The notes beneath the pieces are model-generated. The model had not been told where the DNA came from. It was given only the letters and a program-made list of their open reading frames with translations, and ran no database searches. This document shows positions 1 through 8,714 of a DNA stretch of 23,437 bases, piece after piece. The position numbers and the translations under genes are program-made. Numbering within the stretch: position 1 is the stretch's first letter; each line of letters opens with the position of its first letter. Origin of the DNA: Krasilnikovozyma curviuscula (taxonomy: Eukaryota; Basidiomycota; Tremellomycetes; Cystofilobasidiales; Mrakiaceae). The stretch is from assembly GCA_014825775.1 (NCBI GenBank), contig MVAQ01000291.1, forward strand, positions 1 to 23,437. Direction: 5' to 3'.

Positions 1-337
1 TTTTTTTTTTTTTTTTTTTTTGGAGAGTTCATTCGCATTGTTTACTTTTCGAGTTAGTCACCGTGCGGCGCTCGACTGCAGAACATTTACATTTTTGCTC
101 CTCTTTACTATACCTCCCACCCCTCAGAAATACTGTGCTTACTACAGAATCTTCCACTTTTGTATAGCCAAGAGAAAACCGTGCAAGTAATGCACTGTTT
201 TTCGAGCAGCGGCGCGCCCGCTTGAACATTGATTTTTATAAATAGACAGGCCTTGAAAAACAAAGCAAGGGTTCGTGTCGCTCGTCCAGCCAACCCCATT
301 TCCCTCTTCGTTTTTCTTCTGTACAACCAACCAAACC
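1..337 (+). promoter_or_regulatory. Upstream region of the chitin deacetylase gene, with TATA box
   Basis: The window opens with a run of 21 T residues. A clear TATA-like element (TTTTTATAAATA, about 232-242) lies roughly 100 bp before the ATG at 338. The segment just before the ATG is pyrimidine-rich, then CAACCAACCAAACC, a typical fungal leader with A or C at -3. Short reading frames on both strands here have no family resemblance and overlap the promoter, so they are not called. Promoter function is inferred from position and the TATA element. Confidence 0.55.
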
Positions 338-3059
338 ATGGTTTCTTCCCTCGTTGCAGCAGCCTCCCTGCTCTCTGCTGCCGTTGTCCACGCTCACACA
401 GGATGCGGCGGCCATCATATTGGTCGACGAAACTTGGGCATGGACAGGAACTCGATCTTTGGTCGTGCTGTCGACAGCGAGTCATCTGCTGCCGCTTCCA
501 CTGGTGAGTCTGCATCGACATATCTGGTGGATGTCTGGTGCTGGGATAGAGGTAGTACAGTCGAGGAAAGGGCAAGTTTGGATAGGTAGAGCACAATTTT
601 TTCGAGGTCCAAAGGGGTCAGGGCGTTTCGAAGATCGAGTGACATGACATGCCTCTCGTTCTACTCCCTTTGAGCTTCCCAAAATTACTATCTCCGTTTC
701 CTATCAAGCTCATGTAGCATAGCATCGTTGGCTAACCAGCACCTTTTTTTTAATTCCCAAAATCACGGTGACAATTATTCCCCTTTTTTTAAACCGGCCC
801 AACAACGCCCTATAAAGATCCATCCACGGAATGTACCTACTACAGCTACGCCCCAGTGGTCAATGCAAAGGCCGACTTCCCAACCGTCTGGGACACCGCT
901 ACCCTTGTTTCTGGCGATACCACTGCCGCTGCGTTGTTTGCGACCATCAATGCGACCGTCAATGCTCAACTGCCTGATATCAAGGTCAAAGGGTTGCCAG
1001 ATGGTGACTTCAGTGAGTGTCCTCTTTTGCTTCTATGATATGTACCTAAGAAGAGGTACCGTTGACTCGACTTTTCACGGGGAAAATCACTCGTCGCGCG
1101 ACCCCCTCTGCTCCTGTGTACACAAGCGCTGATCACCTATTGTTTGATTTACTCTTCAATCATTTGCTGAACCTCTTATACGACTACCAAAGCTTCCTTC
1201 ACTCCAACCTACAACGCTTCGGACCCAGGTACGAGTTCGCTTCTTGCTCTGTCATCTGCTCATCGCGTAACTGATGTTGCGAAATTTCTGTTTCCTTCAG
1301 ATTGTTGGTGGACCTACAAGGGGTATGTTTTCTCACCCTCTCATCTCCCATGTCGCTACTACTGCGCTCCATCACCATGCTCGCCAAGAGACTAACTCAG
1401 TAACCCAACTGCGGCGTAGATGTACCGTCCCACTGGAAGACAACCTGCCCGCCGACTTGTCCCATACCCCTGAGCCAAACACCTGGGGTTTGACATATGA
1501 TGACGGTCCTAACTGCTCTCATAATGCTTTCTACGACTACCTGTTGGAACAAAACCAGAAAGCAACCATGTACGCAACCCCTTTTAGCACCTTGGCCGTG
1601 AAAGTGGTTTGACTAACGATGCTTCGGTGGGTAACAGGTTCTTTATTGGCTCTAATGTTATGGACTGGCCTTACCAGGCTCAGAGAGCTCAGATTGAAGA
1701 CCACGAAGTACGTTTTCCCGTGTTTTTCTCATTGATGGGCCGTTGGCATCAGTAGCAGCTGCGGCAATGCACCGAGTGGCTGGGCAGAAACTGACCTCCA
1801 ACCCTTCTGTTGTTTTGTCTACTTTGGCTTTACTTGATACTGGTTGACTTGATCTCGCAAACTGGCTATGGCACATTTAGATTGGGTAAGCACTTGCATT
1901 TCAGAGCCCGCACACGATACCCTTTGGCGCTGGGACTGACTCTTGTGCCTGGTTATTTTTAGTATTCACACTTGGTCCCATCAATACATGACCGCTCTTT
2001 CAAATGAGGAAGTCTTTGCTGGTGTGTAGGGAATTGTTTTTGTGTGAGGCGCATCTTGGATTATGACTGATCTTGCAACCATCACAGAGCTTTACTATAC
2101 ACGAGCTGCCATCAAACTTGTCACTGGTGTCACTCCAAAGGCATGGAGACCTCCATACGGTAATACCTACATCTATATCTGTTCTAAGAACGCGCACTGG
2201 ACTGATGATGTTGTTCTGCAGGTGACATCGACAACAGAGTCAGATTGATCGCCAACTTGTTGAACTTGACCAGTGTTCTCTGGAGTGATGATTCTGAGGA
2301 TTGGAGAATTGGTACTATTGAGAAGTAAGATACCCTTTTTTTTATTGTTGCGTCTGTCTAAGTGCTGAATTGTAACTTGAACTTTGATTCAGCGGCGTCA
2401 ACGTAACCCAGTCAGCATCATTCTTGCTCAAGATCCCGAGTTCCAAACCATTAACTTTGCCACTTCTTTGGTTATAGATCTACTATTGATGCAAACTATC
2501 AAGCCATCATTGACAAGGTTGCCAACAACACCTATGCCAACGGTGAGTGGCGACTCTGTCGCTGCATGCTTCATCTTGACTTACTTAACACACTATCTCT
2601 GTGTAGGTAACGGTCCAATCGTTTTGACTCACGAGCTGAACAACTTCACTATGACCGAGGCTATTAAATGGCACCCACAGATCAAGGCCGCTTTCGCTGC
2701 CGTCGTCCCAATCTGTGTTGCCTTCAACATCACCTCGCCATACGTCGAAACCAACGTAAGATTCCGTCATTTATTTTATATTGATGTAAACTAACCACTC
2801 ATGGCCTCGGACATAGTACACCTTCCCATCCTTCTCGACTTACGTCTCTGGAACAACAAACGGATCCACCACATCAGCCACCACTGCTTCTGGTGCAGCT
2901 TCAAGCATCGCCATAGCTTCAGCAACCGGTTCATCAGCTTCAGGAACTGCTACTTCTACCACGACGAAGGCCTCCGGGGCTGTGTCAGTCAAGACCTTCT
3001 CATTCATGGGAGGAGTGTCGATGGTCTTCGTCGCTGCTGCCATCACTTTCGTCTTCTAG
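338..3059 (+). CDS. GPI-anchored chitin deacetylase (polysaccharide deacetylase, CE4 family), 14 exons
   Basis: This enzyme removes acetyl groups from cell-wall chitin to give chitosan, acting at the plasma membrane and wall. Exons: 338-503, 818-1012, 1193-1228, 1301-1322, 1420-1569, 1638-1707, 1881-1885, 1963-2021, 2088-2159, 2222-2324, 2393-2410, 2478-2542, 2607-2755, 2817-3059. They join in phase to a 450-residue protein. It has a signal peptide (about 1-20, ending VHA), then the CE4 motifs: TYDDGP (165-170, catalytic base and metal Asp), HTWSH (217-221, zinc histidines), RPPYGD (255-260), a WSDDSEDW segment, and LTHE (327-330). A Ser/Thr/Ala-rich stalk and a hydrophobic C-terminus follow, as expected for a GPI anchor. 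Length and layout match Cryptococcus Cda proteins. Exon 7 is only 5 nt, and intron 1 is unusually long (314 nt). The gene is convergent with the ferric reductase. Confident in family; which paralogue it is cannot be told from the sequence. Confidence 0.93.
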
Positions 3060-3481
3060 GCTTGTGTCTTGGGTGCTTTATTTATCGCATGCGTAGAACT
3101 TTTTCCTCCTCTCCACGACGGAAAGACACTCCTTTAGATTCACTTTTCAGACATTCTTTGTTAAGTAGAGCGTCGTGCGGACAATCTTGTTTAGAATTAG
3201 CTCTGAATAATGACAAACGTCTCTTCCTCTTAACAAAATAGTCTCCTTCTAATACATTTTCTCTTCTACCTTACCATTTTATCTTTTAAAATGGTTGTTT
3301 CGGCTGCTACTGGGTTGATGAGTACAGCTCTTTTTGAATTTAAAAACATCGTGTATCCATACCATACTTGCTTTCTGAAGCCCACATGGTGCAAATTGTG
3401 CAAATTCAAGAAAAGAAAAGTCATAAATCGTGAAAAAATCGTCCTCGTATGCTCGTCCAAAGACTACTACAGACGTGGGTT
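3060..3481. other. Convergent 3' intergenic region between deacetylase and ferric reductase
   Basis: About 420 bp lie between two stop codons facing each other. It must hold both 3' UTRs and polyadenylation sites. It is AT-rich towards the middle and contains a short hairpin-forming inverted repeat at 3274-3294, listed separately. The reading frames here on either strand show no family resemblance, so no gene is called. Confidence 0.5.
3274..3294. repeat. AT-rich inverted repeat (8-bp stem, 5-nt loop) between convergent genes
   Basis: CCATTTTA at 3274-3281 is followed by the loop TCTTT and then the exact reverse complement TAAAATGG at 3287-3294. It sits between the 3' ends of two convergent genes, where a bidirectional transcript-end signal could act. 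Function is inferred from position only. Confidence 0.4.
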
Positions 3482-5816
3482 CTACCACCCAAAGGCCTCC
3501 GCGTGCAAGTAAATTTCTGTAGCTGATCCGAAACCGTTCGCGACTCTCCTCTGCTGGGCTGCGACCGTGTTCCTGACATCCAAGTTAAATTCTTCCGTTC
3601 CACAAGTGGCAACGCCGATGGTTCCCTCGTCGCTGCAGATGTCTTGAACGATCACCGAGAGATGAGGACGGCCAGGGTGCGTCGTCAGAGTGAATGGGCG
3701 GTCCTTTGCCGAGTTTGTGGAGAGGATGTCAGATTCCTTTTCATTGACTGCTAAGGAGGTATCGTGGAGGTGGATGGCGATAGAGAGACTAGATGGTGCT
3801 AGTTTTCCGGCTTCTTCGAATGCAGTGTAAAATGCATGCAACAGATCTGCGCAGAGATTGATACATGAGTTGAAGAGAGGAAAAAACAAAGTGTACCTGG
3901 GCTCACGTTTTGACTTAGTAGCGTAGATAACAGTGATAGATCTGACACCTGCTGGACGTCTAACAAGATGCTGGAGAACAGACAGGGTGAAAGAACCACC
4001 TAATGGACGAGAGACAGAGTTGGTCAATGTTTCACTTGGCCTGGTAGTTTAACTCACCTGAACCACCGGCTGTCAACAAGACATGATCATATATGTTGAA
4101 CTCGGTTGTAACTCCACCGTAAGGGCCATCAAGCAGGACCCTACTTTGATATCCCGATCCCTTTGCCAACGAAGCCAATCGCGCAGTTATGCCCTTGTGA
4201 ATCTTCATGTACAGCTCAATCTCTCCTTGCTCAGGGACAGAGGCGACTGTGAATGGGTGTGAAGTGAACGAGTGGATACCCACAGCGTTGTAGAATCGGA
4301 CAAAGAAGTGTTGACCTGGAGACCACGAGAGTTTCTTGGTTGGAATGGAGATCTTAAGGACTTCGTGGTCAATGGTTTGGAATTGAGCGATATGGGAGAT
4401 ACCGTTTTTGAAAAACACACGGCCCCAGCGGACGAGGAGGGAGAAAACGTAGATGGCTCCGAGGACGACGAAGTAGTCCGCGCTGGTCATCGTGAACTCA
4501 ACGTGACAAAAGAGCATGACAATGAATACGATAGCCATTCTGCAGATGATGCAGTCAGTAAAACTTCATTTCTAGAACAGATCTGGCGACGCTTACGTGA
4601 TGTGAACGATTTTGAAGAACTCGTAAGCCAGATTTCGGATTGGTGAGAGAGACAGAACCATCATGATGGTTTGAGGAACCAAACAAGCGAGGCCAGTCCA
4701 ATAGAATCCGTTTGTTTGCATCTGTTCTACCATGGTTCCCTGTTTGATGTTGAAGACAATGAATGGGAACTGCAGACAAAAGAATGAATGTGAATTGCAG
4801 TTTACGGCATGATAAGAATAGACAAGACGAACTGTGTGCATGAGCGTGAGAACATCTACAACAGGAAAAGTCGATCGTTAATAAAATTAGTTACAGGGTG
4901 CTGACGCTAGTGAAGAGATAGGAGGTTACTGACACATGATCCAAGCCGACCATTGATGGAGGATATTTAGCTGTTCATGAGAGACCCCGGTGACCAAGGT
5001 AATAACGTTCCATTTGCTGGCAAGGATGCTGTTGTCGTGACCAGGCAGTTATCAGCATTGAAGGCTGCGGCGATAACATAGCGACGAAAGGACTCACACC
5101 ATGAAGGGCAGAACACCGAGCGCTGCCCATCCGGATCGTGTGGCAATAGGTGGAGAACCACCAAAGTAGTCGCCTTTTGGCCAGTAGTATGGTTGAGGAC
5201 CCAACGTAAGGCCTGTGTCGATAAAGTTAGCAGCGATCAGAAACGACCGGAGTAAGACCCTAAGAGAGGCCCTTTAGAAAACTCACCAAGGAAGAACACA
5301 ATTGCAATACCAATTAGGACGATGACGCCATTCGTAGGTGCGTAGATGGATCGACCAAATCGCATCTGGTGGGAGAATGCGCCTCGCCACATGTGGGCGA
5401 GAAACTGATATGACGGCAAGTTGACCATCTTGCTCCCAGTCCTTTTGTAATACCCATTGAATTATCAGGAAAGTTGCTCAGAGAAGGAAGATGGCGAAGT
5501 GCAACACTCACATCGTGCGTCTGAAGAGTTGAATTGCGTGTACTATAGCGAACAGCGCAATGACTGCAGAGAAGAAGTACACAGTGGACCTTCCAAAAGC
5601 TAAATCAGCAACATACCTAATCGTTTTGAATAAGCAGATAACCAGGGTCAATCATGGTTGACTCCTACATGTGAGAGGAAAGGGGAGGGAGAGAACAGAC
5701 CAGTTGTGCCAAAACTGGGAATACCAGCTGCATTCCTCATCCGTCCACATTGAACAGTCGATATCAAACGACATGTGGAAGGAGAGAGGGTACATGAACG
5801 CCGATGGAACAGGCAT
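3482..5816 (-). CDS. Ferric reductase-like transmembrane protein (FRE/NOX superfamily), 9 exons
   Basis: A membrane flavocytochrome that passes electrons from cytosolic NADPH through FAD and two hemes to extracellular ferric (or cupric) ions. Exons in transcript order: 5816-5701, 5616-5512, 5441-5287, 5212-5098, 5028-4934, 4855-4597, 4539-4058, 3999-3907, 3846-3482; 594 residues. The start is the first ATG after an in-frame stop. Several hydrophobic segments fill the N-terminal half. Two heme-binding histidine pairs with 13 residues between them are visible: H187/H201 and H280/H294. The FAD motif HPFTVAS lies in exon 7. The NADPH pyrophosphate loop (TAGGSGGS) spans the exon 7/8 junction, and the protein ends EAFGW as many family members do. 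A 36-nt in-frame segment at 4770-4805 has GT...AG ends and could be an extra intron, giving 582 residues. Direct iron function is family knowledge; the substrate is not shown by sequence. Confidence 0.92.
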
Positions 5817-6259
5817 CTTGACAAGCTATAGGTCTTTGATGGCACAATCGGGTTGGTGGGGAACAGGAAGGTAAAGGAAGAAGCTTGACGTGTGGTAGTT
5901 GAAGATTGGGCAGAAGAACTGCAGCCAATCCAAGCCTTTTTGCCACTTTTCAGGGGACTTCGAAGGAGAAGATGGGAGTTGGTAGCTGACTTTTTTTTTT
6001 TTGAGTGAGGTGTGATCGCTAAGCAAATCTTCCTCCATTCGGCCGACAGAGACTCTGAATAGAGAATAACAGTATAAGTTAGAGTTGGGGGTGGAAGTGG
6101 GAAAGGCTGTGGTGTATTGGGTCTGAGACGACCTCCTACAAGAGTTGTTTGTTATTATTGTGCAGATGGATGGGGATTTCAGTTCTCAGGTGGAATTTAA
6201 CAAGGTGGTGAGGGTGAGAGATATATGCCGTTCACATTAACAACGTTAACTGAGGTGTT
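5817..6259 (-). promoter_or_regulatory. Upstream region of the ferric reductase
   Basis: About 440 bp lie between the reductase ATG and the stop of the small predicted upstream gene. It contains a run of 12 T on the plus strand at about 5990-6001 (A-rich on the reductase strand). I saw no convincing TATA box or recognisable iron-responsive GATA cluster. No reading frame here resembles a known protein. Confidence 0.35.
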
Positions 6260-6747
6260 TCAGATGTGGTGACGGTGCAGTATGTCTGATTGATCGAGGA
6301 TGGAAGACCCCTCAACAGCACTCTCGACAATCAGGCAGAAAAGTAGCATGTCAGTCTCCAACTTCTCGGTAAACTGAATATCAGGGTAGTGGGAAAGAGA
6401 GGATGACTCTATTGGGCTTACTCGGGAGAAGTTCAGTGCAACAAAAGACACATAAATCGTGTTGCAACCTCGAAGAGTCTTCGTGCAGGCTTCCCTCGTC
6501 CAGCTTTACCTCTTTTGAATAACCCTGGTTCTATTCTTGGATCATCTTGGACATCGTGGAGTTGACATGACGAAGAGAGACGAGAAGTTCAGGAGAAGGT
6601 GTTGGGAATTGTGAAGCTTCTTTGATAGGCTGCGAAAGAGAGAGACAAAACCGCTGGTCGCTCGACTCGACGAGCTGAAATTTCCAGGCGAAGCGAGTTC
6701 CAAAGGGTTGCGCTGTTTTGGCCAAGACCTTCAGAGAAGTCAGACAT
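6260..6747 (-). CDS. Hypothetical small protein, about 117 residues, four exons (tentative model)
   Basis: I do not recognise this protein. The model starts at an ATG at 6747 (MSDFSEGLGQ...) and joins 6747-6667, 6629-6553, 6503-6422 and 6373-6260 in phase, with introns of 37, 49 and 48 nt. The last intron is convincing: GTAAGC donor, CTGAT branch-like site, CAG acceptor. It joins two stretches that read like real protein, the second ending in HRHHI before TGA. The first two introns use weak donors (GTCGAG, GTCCAA), so the 5' half may be wrong. No signal peptide or membrane segment is evident; there are three cysteines, two of them in the third exon. It sits between AnmK and the ferric reductase, all on the same strand, and could alternatively be transcribed leader of a neighbour. 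Confidence 0.4.
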
Positions 6748-6896
6748 CAGTTAACCGAGTGAGAGACTTTTCCTGATGTATATTTAAGATTTTTCACCGA
6801 AGGAACCACTCTATTTGCGATTTCTGTGGGCTTATTTTCACCGTCGCTGGAGACATTGCGCAAAGTGACGGTCGTTGTCCACAGTCGGGCGAAGGT

Positions 6897-8422
6897 CTAT
6901 TCAATCATCTCAATTCTACCCAGAACATCACCAATAGTGCTACGCACGCCATAGACATCAGTCATTAGAGGCTTGTAGTTCTTTCCAGGCGTCAGGACAC
7001 CCATCACGCACGGCTCCACACTCTCATTCCACCCAGGAACCTCAACGCTCATCCCCAACAACGCACAAAACCCTAATACTGCAAACGCAATTGCTTCTTT
7101 GTTCTCTGCCCTGATCCCAAACGGTGCGTCATCGAGTCGCAACACCTTCGTCGATTCACCCAGCCGGCGAGAGAGGTGCGAGAGCAGGGCGTCGTTGTAA
7201 GCTCCACCACCACAAACGTAAACTTCATCGATGTTGGAACCTAAAGGGGTGACGAAGTTTTCGTACGCCCGAGCGATTGACTCGGACGTGATACGAGTCA
7301 CCGTCGCGATGATAGCATCGTCATCAAGTCCCCTGGATTTTAGGGTGTCCACCATCTGCCGAGCAACGTCATCACTGAACAACTCGCGGCCTGTTGTTTT
7401 GGGAGGAGGTTGGAGAAAGTAGGGGTGAGAGAGGAACTCGTCGACGAAAGCATAATCTATGCCTGCTTCCCCTCGAACTGCGCTCGAACCGTTGAGATCA
7501 AAGTGTTTGGCCCCTGAGGTGAGAATACGCATGGTAGCATCCATGAGAACATTCCCAGGGCCTGTGTCGAAGGCAAAGAAAGAACCTGGAACCGTCGAGG
7601 TCGAGGATGAAGTCGGGAGGACGACAGTTGCGTTCCCCATTCCTCCTGTTGAGAAGAGTTTCAGCCATGACACAAGCAGATAAAACGTTTAAGTATAGAT
7701 GACTTACCGATGTTTTGTGATACCCGTAGCAGTTTGGGGTCTGCCATCACTCCATATTCCAAGAAACCAGCGATGGGAGCACCTCCATATTGACGAATCC
7801 TTAGTCTACTCATTCAAATCACTAGAGCATGAACAAGAAGTATGTACCTTGTCTTCCATGAGCTATCTCAGCGGTCCTGAAGTTGCTAGCGACAGTCCTA
7901 TTGTATAGCAACGGCGTCAAAACTATGTTCGTCGATTGTTTACATCAAGACTCACTTTCCAGTAAGTTTTGAAATTACAGCAGGTTCACCCATTTGAAGT
8001 GTTGAGTTCCTTTCCTTCCCATTGGGAACATGCCACAACGTCTGCCCATGTGAAGCAATCACATCGACCTTCTCGAGCAGCTCCTTCGACATTCCTTGAA
8101 TAGCAGCGTTTGCGAATACCTCACCAATGGAAAAATTGAGGTCACAGACGTCTTCAAGCGTCGTTGGGGCACCGGGCTTGCAGAGTGAGAGGATTCGAAG
8201 GCGAAGAGGTGGTGGGATAGGGATTTCAGCGTAGGAGAGTACATTGACAGTGATATCTGATGGGACTGTAGAGGATGTCTTTATCTCACAGACTGCTACG
8301 TCTATCCCATCGACAGAGGTGCCTACCAGATCAAAACATCAAATCAGCGCGAAATTGGCTAGGGACCTATTGCTCGAAGAGCACTAACCGCAGTTGAGAC
8401 CTGCTACTATCAGGGAGACCAT
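6897..8422 (-). CDS. anmK: Anhydro-N-acetylmuramic acid kinase homologue (AnmK, UPF0075), 5 exons
   Basis: In bacteria AnmK hydrolyses and phosphorylates 1,6-anhydro-N-acetylmuramic acid, a peptidoglycan recycling step. Fungi lack peptidoglycan, so the natural substrate here is uncertain. Exons in transcript order: 8422-8389, 8322-7956, 7897-7848, 7782-7708, 7645-6897; 424 residues, somewhat longer than the bacterial enzyme (about 370). Family motifs are intact and in order: the N-terminal GLNCGTSVDGID, SHGQTLWH, the QNIGGMGN loop, DTGPGN (about residue 200, containing the catalytic aspartate) and a C-terminal VCGGGAYN segment. A longer in-frame ORF extends upstream of the ATG at 8422, but the family N-terminus begins at this Met. 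No signal peptide, so cytosolic. Multiple spliceosomal introns show it is a settled fungal gene, not contamination. It is divergent from an MFS transporter with a shared promoter. Confidence 0.93.
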
Positions 8423-8714
8423 TGTTATACAGGAGCAGTTTATCCCACAATTGTAGCTACGAGGTGAGCAAAAGTCAGTTCTTCCACTTTTACCGGTTTG
8501 GTCGCCGTTGGCGTGCAGCGCCAGCAACGGGGACTTAAAAAAAAACAGATCTTGCGTCCGGTAAACTTCGCCTTCAAGGGCCACTGGCCCGCAAATTGGC
8601 CCTCATAGCCCACCCGCTCCTTCTCATATTTCTAACTGAACGGTTTTACCGGACGCTGCATAGTACCCTCCCGTCCATCACCATTGTCGACCCAAAAATC
8701 GCACAACCTTTCTG
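8423..8714. promoter_or_regulatory. Divergent promoter shared by the AnmK homologue and the MFS transporter
   Basis: Only 292 bp separate the two start codons. The segment holds TTTTACCGG at 8488-8496, GCGTCCGGTAAA at 8554-8565 and TTTACCGGACGC at 8645-8656. The last two are perfect inverted copies. An imperfect stem, CCGTTGGCG...CGCCAGCAACGG (8505-8530), lies between the first and second sites. A short A-run occurs at about 8537-8545. Repeated CCGG-centred sites in a divergent promoter suggest binding of a shared regulator such as a Zn2Cys6 factor; that is inference. Confidence 0.5.
8554..8656. repeat. 12-nt perfect inverted repeat in the divergent promoter
   Basis: The left arm GCGTCCGGTAAA is at 8554-8565 and the right arm TTTACCGGACGC at 8645-8656, with 79 nt between them. 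The core TTTACCGG also occurs at 8489-8496. The arms are too far apart for a tight hairpin, so paired protein-binding sites are more likely. Confidence 0.6.

Noticed and set aside
1..21. Run of 21 T at the window start, as a telomere or contig-end signal
   Set aside because: A plain T homopolymer is not a fungal telomere repeat, and the window edge is arbitrary. It may simply be intergenic poly-T.
504..817. Reading frames inside intron 1 of the chitin deacetylase as an alternative exon
   Set aside because: They do not resemble deacetylase sequence and the GTGAGT/AAAG junction joins the flanking exons in phase. The intron is just long.
8384..8584. Upstream extension of the AnmK reading frame starting at 8584
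   Set aside because: The conserved AnmK N-terminus begins at the Met at 8422. The extension would fill the divergent promoter with unrelated sequence.
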